Source of the DNA: Flavobacteriales bacterium
GTDB taxonomy: Bacteria > Bacteroidota > Bacteroidia > JACJYZ01
Length of the DNA stretch: 40,487 nucleotides
Assembly: GCA_020435415.1 (NCBI GenBank)
Contig: JAGQZQ010000023.1
Location: forward strand, 1-40,487
Direction of reading: 5' to 3'
A program made the position numbers and the translations under genes. The first letter of the stretch is position 1; every line of letters starts with the position of its first letter. Positions 16,268 to 23,265 of this stretch are shown here, piece after piece. The notes under the pieces are model-generated. The model searched no databases. It worked only from the letters and a program-made list of their open reading frames with translations, and was not told the DNA's origin.

Positions 16268-16713
16268 GATTCACCCGCCAAATGAATCAGGTTATCATCC
16301 GGATCATATGGCCTGGCTTTAAACCAGTCCGGACCCGTCTCGGTCACCACGAATATTTTCTCTATCCGGATACCTAACAACTCCTGACGTATTTCATCAT
16401 TTTCGGAAGCTTGTCCGGCATCAACTTCCCCGGATACGGTTAAGGTATCTTCGGAAAACAACCAATGTTCAATATTAAAGGACAGGAACGGCAGGTATCC
16501 CTCCTTATCACCTGCACGCAATCCTTCACCCAGATAACCATTCCCTTCCGCCGTCAGATCCAGGTCTATATATTCCATTTGCCCCAGCGCATTCTTTCCT
16601 TTCTCCGCACGCCATTTTCCGGCCATAGCAAATGCACCATGCTGTGTTAATTCCCCAGGCTGAGATCCACATGCGACCAAAGCAATACAAAATCCGAAAA
16701 AGATTCTTTTCAT
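16231..16713 (-). CDS. Hypothetical lipoprotein, 160 aa
   Basis: A 160-residue lipoprotein: short signal peptide with lipobox LVAC (Cys15) followed by GSQPGELTQHG. The mature part is acidic and apparently beta-rich ('GKWRAEKGKNALGQMEYIDLDLTAEGNGYLGEGL'), suggestive of a small lipocalin-like or glycoside-binding fold, but no family can be named. Its 3' end runs 37 bases into phoR on the other strand. The two genes are convergent, with no terminator visible in the overlap. Confidence 0.75.
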   Translation of the reverse strand: MKRIFFGFCIALVACGSQPGELTQHGAFAMAGKWRAEKGKNALGQMEYIDLDLTAEGNGYLGEGLRAGDKEGYLPFLSFNIEHWLFSEDTLTVSGEVDAGQASENDEIRQELLGIRIEKIFVVTETGPDWFKARPYDPDDNLIHLAGESQEGEVLVFRKR

Positions 16714-16782
16714 ATTCGAATAACTGGATGCGAAGAGATTCTAAATGTAGAAATAAATTGGTCAGCGTAAAAGCATAACGAC

Positions 16783-17856
16783 TTATAAACCTTTGTGCCG
16801 GATCAACTCTTCTATCGCCTTTTGCAATCCTTCGGGCCGCATGGGCTTAAGCGGCTTTAGCTTGCGATAGGCAACCAGCGCATTCCCCAGACCCAGGTCG
16901 GATTGATGTACTTCTATCCCGGAACCGGAACCTGCCGCATATTCTGCCAGGTATTCCTGCTCTGTTTGTCCGGGAGTCGGAATGAGAATGGCTGTCCGAC
17001 CCAATATTCTGAGGTCCATAAGGGTTGAATATCCCGAACGGCAGATGATCACACCCGCCCCCATGATCTGATCTCTAAATGGCTCATCAGCAAGGTGGTC
17101 AAACCAAGTGATAGATTCGGATGAAGCGGGAGCGGTCCCTGTTCTACCCCTGATGATGGTCACTTTCATATTGAGGTCAGGCAGACGGGAGACCAGTTCC
17201 TCCTCCAACTGACTTCGCTGCGGTTCGGGCCCTGAAAGAATGACCAGACATTTGTTGGGGTCAGCGGTCGGTGTGGTCTCAGGAAGGGTAAAACGCGATA
17301 GCAAACCAACATATCGCACATGTGACGGCAGCGGCTGGCCGTGGGACAAGCGCCCCGACAGGTTTTCTTCACCGGCCGCGTCCGGCACCCAGCAATAGGT
17401 AAACCTGCGAATCCAATGCTGCTGCATCTGATAGATCAGTCCTTCGAAAGCCGGCGCCTGCACATGTAACTGGTGACTGATAAATACCGAAGGTATGCGT
17501 TGAGACCATAATCCGTAACGATTATCAGATATCACGGCATCCAGGCGGTGCATATCCACGTAATCATTTAACACGCGATGTTCTTCACGAATGGTCCGCC
17601 ATAAACGGGGAGATTGCTTCAGCATGGCAGCTGCCATGAAATTTCCATTCTCCGGATAGCGAACGTCATATGAGGGAAGTTCCAATCCATGCAGCTGTGG
17701 AAAAACTTCCTGAAGCAATGAAAGGGAGGAAGAAGCTCCGCCGATGAATACCTCACGGCCGGCTTCAATCAATTTACGGATCACAGGAATGCATCGCGTG
17801 GCGTGACCCAGACCCCAATCCAGCGGAGCCACCAATATTCTTTGATTCCCTTTCAT
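16783..17856 (-). CDS. MurG-like (GT28 family) glycosyltransferase
   Basis: A 357-residue GT-B fold glycosyltransferase. The N-terminal acceptor half begins 'RILVAPLDWGLGHATRCIPVIRKL', the glycine-rich membrane-sugar motif of MurG-like and related enzymes. The C-terminal half carries the donor-binding region ('CRSGYSTLMDLRILGRTAILIPTPGQTEQEYLA', residues about 277-309), including the serine/threonine and GQTEQ motif that contacts a UDP-sugar. No transmembrane segment is seen, so it is cytoplasmic or peripheral. Acceptor and sugar are unknown. It is divergent from trmB; a perfect -7 box TAACTTTG lies in the shared upstream region. Confidence 0.8.
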   Translation of the reverse strand: MKGNQRILVAPLDWGLGHATRCIPVIRKLIEAGREVFIGGASSSLSLLQEVFPQLHGLELPSYDVRYPENGNFMAAAMLKQSPRLWRTIREEHRVLNDYVDMHRLDAVISDNRYGLWSQRIPSVFISHQLHVQAPAFEGLIYQMQQHWIRRFTYCWVPDAAGEENLSGRLSHGQPLPSHVRYVGLLSRFTLPETTPTADPNKCLVILSGPEPQRSQLEEELVSRLPDLNMKVTIIRGRTGTAPASSESITWFDHLADEPFRDQIMGAGVIICRSGYSTLMDLRILGRTAILIPTPGQTEQEYLAEYAAGSGSGIEVHQSDLGLGNALVAYRKLKPLKPMRPEGLQKAIEELIRHKGL

Positions 17857-17866
17857 GACGTAAACC

Positions 17867-17874
17867 CAAAGTTA
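17867..17874 (-). promoter_or_regulatory. -7 box of the glycosyltransferase gene
   Basis: Minus-strand TAACTTTG matches TAnnTTTG exactly and lies 11 bases upstream of the ATG at 17856, giving a very short leader. A TTTG -33 element is not evident. Confidence 0.45.
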
Positions 17875-17906
17875 AAACCTTTCGCGACTTGTGTAAAGTA
17901 AGCACA

Positions 17907-17914
17907 TATATTTG
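17907..17914 (+). promoter_or_regulatory. -7 box of trmB
   Basis: TATATTTG matches TAnnTTTG exactly, nine bases before the trmB start at 17923. A TTG lies 15 bp upstream (17889-17891), shorter than the usual spacing. Together with the minus-strand box it forms a compact divergent promoter. Confidence 0.5.
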
Positions 17915-17922
17915 CAGCGAAT

Positions 17923-18603
17923 ATGGGAAAGGATAAGTTAAGGCGCTATCGCGAGAATGAGTCGTTGCCAAATGTCATTCAACCCGGAAGACCGGTGCCG
18001 GAAGAAGTTTTCAAATGGAAGGGAAAATGGGCGAAGGAATATTTCGGCAACATGGGAAAGCTTATCCTCGAATTAGGTTGTGGCAAGGGAGATTATACCC
18101 TCGGACTCGCCCGAAGAAATCAGAAAGATAATTTCATAGGAGTTGATATCAAGGGTGCGCGGATATGGAGGGGTGCACGAACCGCCCTGGATGACGGACT
18201 TCAACACGTGGCTTTTATAAGAAGCCCGATCGAATGGCTGCCCCATTTCTTCGCGCAGGAAGAAGTGGATGATATATGGATCACCTTTCCCGATCCTCAA
18301 CTCAAGCGCAAGCGTACCAAAAAACGTTTGACCAGTCCGGGCTTTCTGGACCACTATCGCCGCTTCCTTTCCGGTGAAGGATTGGTGCGTTTGAAAACAG
18401 ACAGTGCGGAGCTTTTTGAGTTTACGAATGAGGTCCTCGACCAGGAAGGCATAACAGCCGAAATTAAGAGCGATGATGTCTATGCGCAAGCCGACCTTCT
18501 TCCTCCCGAGGTTTCGGCCATCACCACATTTTATGAAAGCAGGTTCCTCGCTGAAGGTAAGCCTATCCACTATGTGGCCTTCAATCCGCATAAAAGGTCA
18601 TAA
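17923..18603 (+). CDS. trmB: tRNA (guanine-N7)-methyltransferase TrmB
   Basis: A 226-residue SAM-dependent enzyme forming m7G46 in the tRNA variable loop. The SAM site 'LILELGCGKGDYTLGLARR' (residues about 47-65), 'FIGVDIKGARIWRGARTA' and the family-specific 'DIWITFPDPQLKRKRTKKRLTSPGFL' (residues about 112-138), which includes catalytic Asp and Pro residues, are all present. Length is normal. It stands alone behind the -7 box at 17907. Confidence 0.96.
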   Translation: MGKDKLRRYRENESLPNVIQPGRPVPEEVFKWKGKWAKEYFGNMGKLILELGCGKGDYTLGLARRNQKDNFIGVDIKGARIWRGARTALDDGLQHVAFIRSPIEWLPHFFAQEEVDDIWITFPDPQLKRKRTKKRLTSPGFLDHYRRFLSGEGLVRLKTDSAELFEFTNEVLDQEGITAEIKSDDVYAQADLLPPEVSAITTFYESRFLAEGKPIHYVAFNPHKRS

Positions 18604-18735
18604 CCATTTCACCTTGTAAGTACTTCGTATCAATTCTGATTATATTTTTGTGATGTAATTAAATTTTACATTTAAGTATATTTTTTGCGATATCGAAGCG
18701 TGCGCTCTTCACGAAATTTTGTGGACACTTGTTGT

Positions 18736-19116
18736 ATGGAAGTCCACATAGGTCTCATGATTAAAAAACATCTCCGGGAGTCCGGTATGAGCAAGACAGA
18801 ACTTGCCCGCCGGATCAATACAACCTCCCAGAATGTATATGGGATTTTCAAGAGGAAAAGCATTGACACAGGCCTTCTTCAAAAACTATCGGATGCCCTG
18901 GGTGTTGACTTTTTTCAATACTACACACAAGGCAGCCTGGCTTCCGAACCACCCAACACTTATCTGAAACAAAATGAGGCTGCACTATTGAAGCAGCAGG
19001 TGAAATTCTGCGAAGAAAAGATCGCCCTCATGGAAAGAGAAAATGAATACCTTAGGGAGATCAATGATTTACTGAAGGAGAAAATATCGGGTGGAACAAA
19101 AAAACCAAAATCATAA
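18736..19116 (+). CDS. Small XRE-family DNA-binding protein with C-terminal coiled coil
   Basis: A 126-residue cytoplasmic protein. Residues about 4-62 form a helix-turn-helix of Cro/XRE type ('LIKKHLRESGMSKTELARRINTTSQNVYGIFKRKSID' region) and residues about 80-120 a predicted coiled coil ('KQQVKFCEEKIALMERENEYLREINDLLKEKI'), suggesting a dimer. The ORF opens at a TTG (18685), but the ATG at 18736 gives the normal HTH start. The 3' end overlaps the next gene by 26 bases, implying translational coupling. Targets unknown. Confidence 0.8.
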   Translation: MEVHIGLMIKKHLRESGMSKTELARRINTTSQNVYGIFKRKSIDTGLLQKLSDALGVDFFQYYTQGSLASEPPNTYLKQNEAALLKQQVKFCEEKIALMERENEYLREINDLLKEKISGGTKKPKS

Positions 19117-19483
19117 GCTTTCACATTCACCGTCCGAACCGCATCAGGAAGATTTTTTCGATCGCGTTTACGAGGTAGTAAGACTGGTTCCTTATGGAAA
19201 GGTCACGTCGTATGGCGCCATTGCCAAATATCTCGGTTCAGGAAGATCGGCCCGTATGGTAGGTTGGGCCATGAATCAGGCACACACACACCATTCATCG
19301 GTACCTGCGCACAGGGTGGTAAACCGGGCAGGCTTGCTTACGGGGAAACACCATTTCAGCGGACCAACATTGATGCAGCAATTACTCGAGAACGAGGGTG
19401 TGCGTGTGGTCAATGACCAGGTGGTTGATTTCGATAAACACTTCTGGGATCCTATGAAAGAATTGCCGTTTGACCGGTTCTGA
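19091..19483 (+). CDS. Alkyltransferase-like protein lacking the catalytic Cys
   Basis: A 130-residue protein of the MGMT C-terminal domain family ('FFDRVYEVVRLVPYGKVTSYGAIAKYLGSGRSARMVGWAMN'). The region corresponding to the PCHRV active site reads V-P-A-H-R-V (residues 71-76), so the alkyl-accepting Cys is replaced by Ala73. That is the mark of alkyltransferase-like (Atl/YbaZ) proteins, which bind O6-alkylguanine and flag it for nucleotide excision repair instead of repairing it. Many Atl proteins have Trp at this place. No ATG precedes the conserved region; a GTG at 19091, overlapping the upstream gene, fits the family length. Confidence 0.88.
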   Translation: MEQKNQNHKLSHSPSEPHQEDFFDRVYEVVRLVPYGKVTSYGAIAKYLGSGRSARMVGWAMNQAHTHHSSVPAHRVVNRAGLLTGKHHFSGPTLMQQLLENEGVRVVNDQVVDFDKHFWDPMKELPFDRF

Positions 19484-19518
19484 GCTTTCCCTTATTTAGA
19501 ATTGTTCTACATAATCTA

Positions 19519-19526
19519 TATCTTTA
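19519..19526 (+). promoter_or_regulatory. Possible -7 box of the mrp operon
   Basis: TATCTTTA differs from TAnnTTTG by one base and lies 25 bases before the mrp ATG. A TTG at 19502-19504 is nearer than usual (14 bp). Weak support. Confidence 0.3.
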
Positions 19527-19550
19527 CATTCTGCACCAATTCAACGTTTC

Positions 19551-20654
19551 ATGCCGATTACAAAAGAGGCCGTACTTGAAGCATTAGGACATGTTGATGA
19601 TCCGGATCTGAAAAAAGACCTGGTAACCCTGGGCATGATCCGGGACCTTGAGATCGAAGGATTGAATGTCCGCTTTTCCGTGGTACTTACCACCCCGGCC
19701 TGCCCAATGAAAGAGATGATCCAACGGGCCTGTGAGAATGCCATCATCCATTATGTAAATGCCGATGCCAGGGTTGATATAAATATGACCTCGGAAGTGA
19801 CTTCCGGTCAAAGCAACAACAAGCCCGCCCTGAAAGGCATTAAAAATATCGTGGCCATATCTTCCGGTAAAGGAGGTGTGGGGAAGTCTACTGTTGCCGC
19901 CAATCTTGCGGTTGCACTGGCCAAACACGGAGCAAAAGTGGGTCTGATCGATGCTGATGTTTATGGTCCATCTGTCCCCCTGATGTTTGATGTAGGCTTT
20001 GAACGTCCCGGCATGGCAGAGGAAGACGGAAAGAAGAAAATGGCACCCGTGGAAAATTACGGTGTCAAACTGATGTCCATCGGTTTTTTTGCGGAAGCCT
20101 CACAAGCGGTGGCCTGGCGCGGCCCGATGGCCACAAAAGCATTAAATCAGATGATCACCGATGTGGCATGGGGTGAGCTGGATTATCTCCTGGTTGACCT
20201 GCCTCCTGGCACCGGCGACATCCACCTGACACTCGTGCAAACCCTTCCACTGACCGGTGCAGTGGTAGTTACCACACCACAAAGTCTGGCCATAGCAGAC
20301 GCCAGAAAAGGAATGGCGATGTTCCGCATGGAGCAGATCAATGTTCCGGTCCTGGGTTTGATTGAGAACATGTCATGGTTCACCCCGGCCGAACTGCCGG
20401 AAAACAAATATTATATCTTCGGTAACGGAGGAAGTCAACGGCTTTTGGATGAGTTTAATATCCCACTGCTCGGCCAGATTCCCCTTATCCAATCCATTGC
20501 CGAAGCCTCAGAAGCAGGAAGGCCCATTGCACTGCAGGATGATACTGAAACCGCCCGGGCATTTACCGAACTGGCCGGGAAACTGGCCCAGACATTGGCG
20601 ATAAGGAATGCTTCCCTGGCTCCGTCAGAAACCGTTAAAGTCACCCAATTCTGA
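19551..20654 (+). CDS. mrp: Mrp/ApbC-type iron-sulfur cluster carrier P-loop ATPase
   Basis: A 367-residue cytoplasmic ATPase thought to deliver Fe-S clusters to apoproteins. A DUF59/MIP18-like domain (residues about 4-85) precedes a deviant Walker A ('SSGKGGVGKST', residues 104-114) with the signature Lys; then come 'LIDADVYGPSVPLM' and 'YLLVDLPPGTGD'. The usual C-terminal CxxC after 'LIENMSWF' is replaced by 'TPAELPENKYYIFGNGG', the form common in Bacteroidota, so the cluster would have to be held differently. The next gene encodes an NFU-type scaffold four bases downstream, consistent with a joint role in Fe-S assembly. Confidence 0.95.
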   Translation: MPITKEAVLEALGHVDDPDLKKDLVTLGMIRDLEIEGLNVRFSVVLTTPACPMKEMIQRACENAIIHYVNADARVDINMTSEVTSGQSNNKPALKGIKNIVAISSGKGGVGKSTVAANLAVALAKHGAKVGLIDADVYGPSVPLMFDVGFERPGMAEEDGKKKMAPVENYGVKLMSIGFFAEASQAVAWRGPMATKALNQMITDVAWGELDYLLVDLPPGTGDIHLTLVQTLPLTGAVVVTTPQSLAIADARKGMAMFRMEQINVPVLGLIENMSWFTPAELPENKYYIFGNGGSQRLLDEFNIPLLGQIPLIQSIAEASEAGRPIALQDDTETARAFTELAGKLAQTLAIRNASLAPSETVKVTQF

Positions 20655-20658
20655 TTGC

Positions 20659-20922
20659 ATGCCGGCACGCATCGACACCACTTTATTTGACCGGATAAAG
20701 AAAGAGCTGGAACAGATACGCCCTTTTCTTCAGGCTGATGGTGGTGATGTGACGCTGGAAGAAATAACCCCTGACCTGGTTGTGAAAGTCAGACTTTGGG
20801 GAGCCTGCTGCTCGTGCTCCATGAGCCCAATGACCATGCAGGCCGGTATAGAGGAAGCTGTGAAAAAGGCCTTTCCCGAAATCCGGGAGGTCATTGCCAT
20901 CAACGAAGGACAATCCAAATGA
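20659..20922 (+). CDS. NFU-domain Fe-S cluster scaffold/carrier
   Basis: An 87-residue protein made of one NifU C-terminal (NFU) domain: 'IRPFLQADGGDVTLEEI' and the cluster-ligating 'GACCSCSMSP' in which C50 and C53 form the CxxC (C51 is extra). Two monomers would bridge a [4Fe-4S] cluster. The longer frame from 20608 lies inside mrp; the ATG at 20659, four bases after the mrp stop, is the natural start. The stop overlaps the start of the next gene (ATGA), so the three genes are translationally coupled. Confidence 0.9.
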   Translation: MPARIDTTLFDRIKKELEQIRPFLQADGGDVTLEEITPDLVVKVRLWGACCSCSMSPMTMQAGIEEAVKKAFPEIREVIAINEGQSK

Positions 20923-21800
20923 CTACACCATTGGATCTCTCACAGATCATGTTACGCGAGAACGCGCTTCACGATAAGATCGTGGTGATCACCGGCGGAG
21001 GCACAGGCCTCGGAAAATCCATGGCCACCGGATTTCTGCACCTGGGCGCAAGGGTGGTCATCACCAGCCGCAGGCAGGAAGTGCTGGATGCTGCCAAACA
21101 GGAACTTGAAGCATCCTGGCCAGGAAAAATACTAGCCTGTGCCTGTGACGTGAGAGATGCTTCCCAGGTAGAAGCATTGCTTCAGTTTACATTGGATCAT
21201 GCAGGCATACCGGACATTCTCGTTAACAATGCCGCCGGGAATTTTATTAGTCCCACGGAAAAATTATCACACCGTGCCTTTGATACCGTGGTTGATATCG
21301 TTTTAAAAGGCAGCTATAATACTTCCCTTACTTTCGGGAAACACTGGATCGGCAAAAAACATCCGGCCATGATCCTGAATATTGTGACCACATACGCGTG
21401 GACTGGCTCCGGCTACGTAACACCTTCTGCTTGCGCAAAAGCAGGTGTATTATCCCTAACCCGTTCTCTGGCCGTTGAATGGGGACCCAAAGGAATTCGC
21501 TGCAATGCCATTGCACCAGGTCCATTCCCCACCAAAGGAGCCTGGGACCGGCTCTTCCCCGGAAATCTGGCAAAAAAACTAAGTCCGGAATTGCGTGTTC
21601 CCCTTGGTAGAACCGGTGAACATATAGAGCTGGTAAATCTTGCGACCTACCTCGCATCACCATATGCGGCATACATTAATGGCGAAGTGGTAACGATCGA
21701 TGGGGGTGAGTGGCTGAAAGGCGCCGGCCAGTTCAACATCATGGGTGAACTGAAAGATGAGGACTGGGAAAAGCTTAATGAATTAAGAATGAAGAAATGA
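20919..21800 (+). CDS. 2,4-dienoyl-CoA reductase-like short-chain dehydrogenase
   Basis: A 293-residue SDR. It has the Rossmann nucleotide motif TGGGTGLG (residues 25-32), 'VVITSRRQEVLDAA', 'LVNNAAGNFISPTE', the active-site region 'TTYAWTGSGYVTPSACAKAGVLSLTRSLAVEWGPKG' and 'VTIDGGEWLKGAGQFN'. These phrases closely resemble mitochondrial/peroxisomal DECR, which uses a displaced Tyr plus Lys in YAxxGSG...SAxAKAG. It is therefore probably an NADPH-dependent 2,4-dienoyl-CoA reductase that removes double bonds in unsaturated fatty-acid oxidation. It begins four bases inside the NFU gene. Another enoyl-CoA substrate is possible. Confidence 0.88.
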   Translation: MTTPLDLSQIMLRENALHDKIVVITGGGTGLGKSMATGFLHLGARVVITSRRQEVLDAAKQELEASWPGKILACACDVRDASQVEALLQFTLDHAGIPDILVNNAAGNFISPTEKLSHRAFDTVVDIVLKGSYNTSLTFGKHWIGKKHPAMILNIVTTYAWTGSGYVTPSACAKAGVLSLTRSLAVEWGPKGIRCNAIAPGPFPTKGAWDRLFPGNLAKKLSPELRVPLGRTGEHIELVNLATYLASPYAAYINGEVVTIDGGEWLKGAGQFNIMGELKDEDWEKLNELRMKK

Positions 21801-21854
21801 AGAATTAAGAATGGAAGATAACCGGAAACAATGGTTCCCCATTCATTCTTAATT
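21781..21854. repeat. Extragenic AATTAAGAATG repeats, convergent hairpin
   Basis: AATTAAGAATG occurs directly at 21781-21791 and 21803-21813, and inverted at 21844-21854 (CATTCTTAATT). The first copy overlaps the end of the SDR gene. It lies between two convergent genes, so an AT-rich bidirectional terminator is possible. Similar short AAGAATTA-type repeats are widespread between genes in Bacteroidota. Confidence 0.6.
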
Positions 21855-21862
21855 AAACAAAT

Positions 21863-22039
21863 TCACTCTTCGCTGATGATCCGGTTTGATACAATGTATC
21901 CGATCACACCAAACAGCACAAACAAGAAGCTGACGATCAGGAAGAAATTATCCGGACGATTCATAAGTACGTTAAGGATCACGAACAATACACCCAGAAG
22001 AATCAGTAATACACCGCCGTTTTTCAGAAATGCTTTCAT
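21863..22039 (-). CDS. Small integral membrane protein, 58 aa
   Basis: A short minus-strand gene beginning at the ATG complementary to 22037-22039 and ending at the TGA complementary to 21863-21865. The 58-residue protein starts MKAFLKNGG and has two hydrophobic helices (about residues 9-25 and 32-51) joined by a short loop 'MNRPDNF' and a short tail 'SNRIISEE'. It should sit in the inner membrane as a hairpin. No function is known. Composition and a natural start and stop support it over the opposite-strand ORF at 21831-22052, which mirrors it. Confidence 0.75.
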   Translation of the reverse strand: MKAFLKNGGVLLILLGVLFVILNVLMNRPDNFFLIVSFLFVLFGVIGYIVSNRIISEE

Positions 22040-22130
22040 AGGTTTGTTTTAATTTGCAACGAGCATGTTGCCTTTATTTATGGTACAAACTCAATCATGC
22101 GAAGGTAAACATTGACCTTACAATGCGCAA

Positions 22131-23072
22131 ATGGCTAATGAAATTCCGATATCGCCGGGTAACAACAGGAAGGTGATCATTGCCGGAGGAAGTGGTCAGA
22201 TAGGCCGTCACCTTGCCATTCACCTCAACAGTGAGGGCTACCAGCCGGTATGTCTGAGTCGTCATGCTCCCGCCCCTTCCCTACCGTATGCTTCATGGCA
22301 TCATTGGGATCCCATGAACGGAAAAATTGATGAGCATGCATTGATCGACGCCCATGCCATCATCAACCTGGCCGGGGAATCTGTCGCCGGGGGACGATGG
22401 ACAGCAGAAAAGAAAAGACGCATCATAGATAGCCGGGTTTCTTCTCATCTAACATTACTAAATGAGGTGCAGAGCAAAGGACAAACATTACCGGTTTATA
22501 TCGGAGCGTCCGCTACGGGTTATTACGGATCAGACACGTCAGACCATATTTTCTCCGAAGAGGATCCGCCCGGAGAGGATTTTCTGGCAGACTGCTGCAA
22601 ACAGTGGGAAACTGCTGCACTGGATCGGGTTTCGGTTGTGAATCGAATGGTATTGCTCAGAACCGGCATCGTACTCGCTGATGATGGCGGCGCACTGGCT
22701 AAAATGGCCGGACCGGTTCGCTGGGGTATAGGAAGCCGGCTTGGTACCGGTGAGCAATTTCTTCCATGGATTCATATCCGGGATATTTGCCGCATGTATC
22801 AGAAAGCCATTGAAAATACTTCCATGCAGGGAATCTGGAATGCGGTCGCACCCAACCCTGTCACGCAAATAGAACTGACCCGGACACTTGCATCTGTTTT
22901 GCACCGGCCGCTTTTCCTTCCACCGGTACCTGCATGGCTCCTGAAATTAGTACTGGGAGAAATGGCGGAAATAATAACCAATGGCAGCCGGGTCAGTGCG
23001 GAAAAGTGGAAGTCTGTCAACTTCTCGTTCCGGTTCCCAACCCTGAGACCCGCTCTTGAGGATTTAATATGA
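22131..23072 (+). CDS. TIGR01777-family SDR epimerase
   Basis: A 313-residue NAD(P)-binding epimerase-like protein (YfcH/TIGR01777 family). It shows the Rossmann motif 'IIAGGSGQIGRHLAIHL' (residues about 16-32), 'INLAGESVAGGRWTAEKKRRIIDSRV' (family signature), 'IGASATGYYGSD', 'LRTGIVLADDGGALAKM', 'LPWIHIRDICRMYQKAIE' and the C-terminal 'GIWNAVAP'. Biochemical role in the family is poorly known; related plant proteins act in chloroplast cell-division-like or sugar-nucleotide contexts. Here it is a single gene with an ATG start and no clear operon partner. Confidence 0.9.
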   Translation: MANEIPISPGNNRKVIIAGGSGQIGRHLAIHLNSEGYQPVCLSRHAPAPSLPYASWHHWDPMNGKIDEHALIDAHAIINLAGESVAGGRWTAEKKRRIIDSRVSSHLTLLNEVQSKGQTLPVYIGASATGYYGSDTSDHIFSEEDPPGEDFLADCCKQWETAALDRVSVVNRMVLLRTGIVLADDGGALAKMAGPVRWGIGSRLGTGEQFLPWIHIRDICRMYQKAIENTSMQGIWNAVAPNPVTQIELTRTLASVLHRPLFLPPVPAWLLKLVLGEMAEIITNGSRVSAEKWKSVNFSFRFPTLRPALEDLI

Positions 23073-23095
23073 AAAGTTAAAATCACTTCCCGAAA

Positions 23096-23131
23096 CCAAA
23101 TAATCTTTTGATTTTGCGGGCAATTATTTGG
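23096..23131 (+). terminator. Possible terminator after the epimerase
   Basis: A 9-bp perfect but AT-rich inverted repeat, CCAAATAAT (23096-23104) and ATTATTTGG (23123-23131), encloses an 18-base loop and is followed by a T-rich stretch. It begins 24 bases after the stop. Confidence 0.35.
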
Positions 23132-23203
23132 ATTTCTTCTATTCATTTCGTTTATTGCCCTTGCCGTCGTCACAGTTGACAGTTTATTATACTTTCTTAC
23201 TTC

Positions 23204-23249
23204 TTTTTGTTTAGTTGTTTTACTAATTTTTGTTTAGTTGTTTTACTAA
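23204..23249 (+). repeat. Perfect 23-bp tandem duplication before the M4 protease
   Basis: Positions 23204-23226 and 23227-23249 are identical: TTTTTG, TTTAGTTG, then TTTTACTAA. The pair ends 16 bases before the ATG, inside the expected promoter or 5' leader. It could be a replication-slippage product changing promoter spacing, or a duplicated operator. Confidence 0.9.
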
Positions 23250-23265
23250 CTAATCCGTTACTGAT

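Noticed and set aside
19091-19483. Functional O6-methylguanine methyltransferase
   Set aside because: The acceptor Cys is absent (Ala at that place), so it is called alkyltransferase-like.
23176-23193. TTGACA and TATACT resembling a sigma70 promoter before the M4 protease
   Set aside because: The two boxes are only 6 bp apart, and this phylum uses a different consensus.
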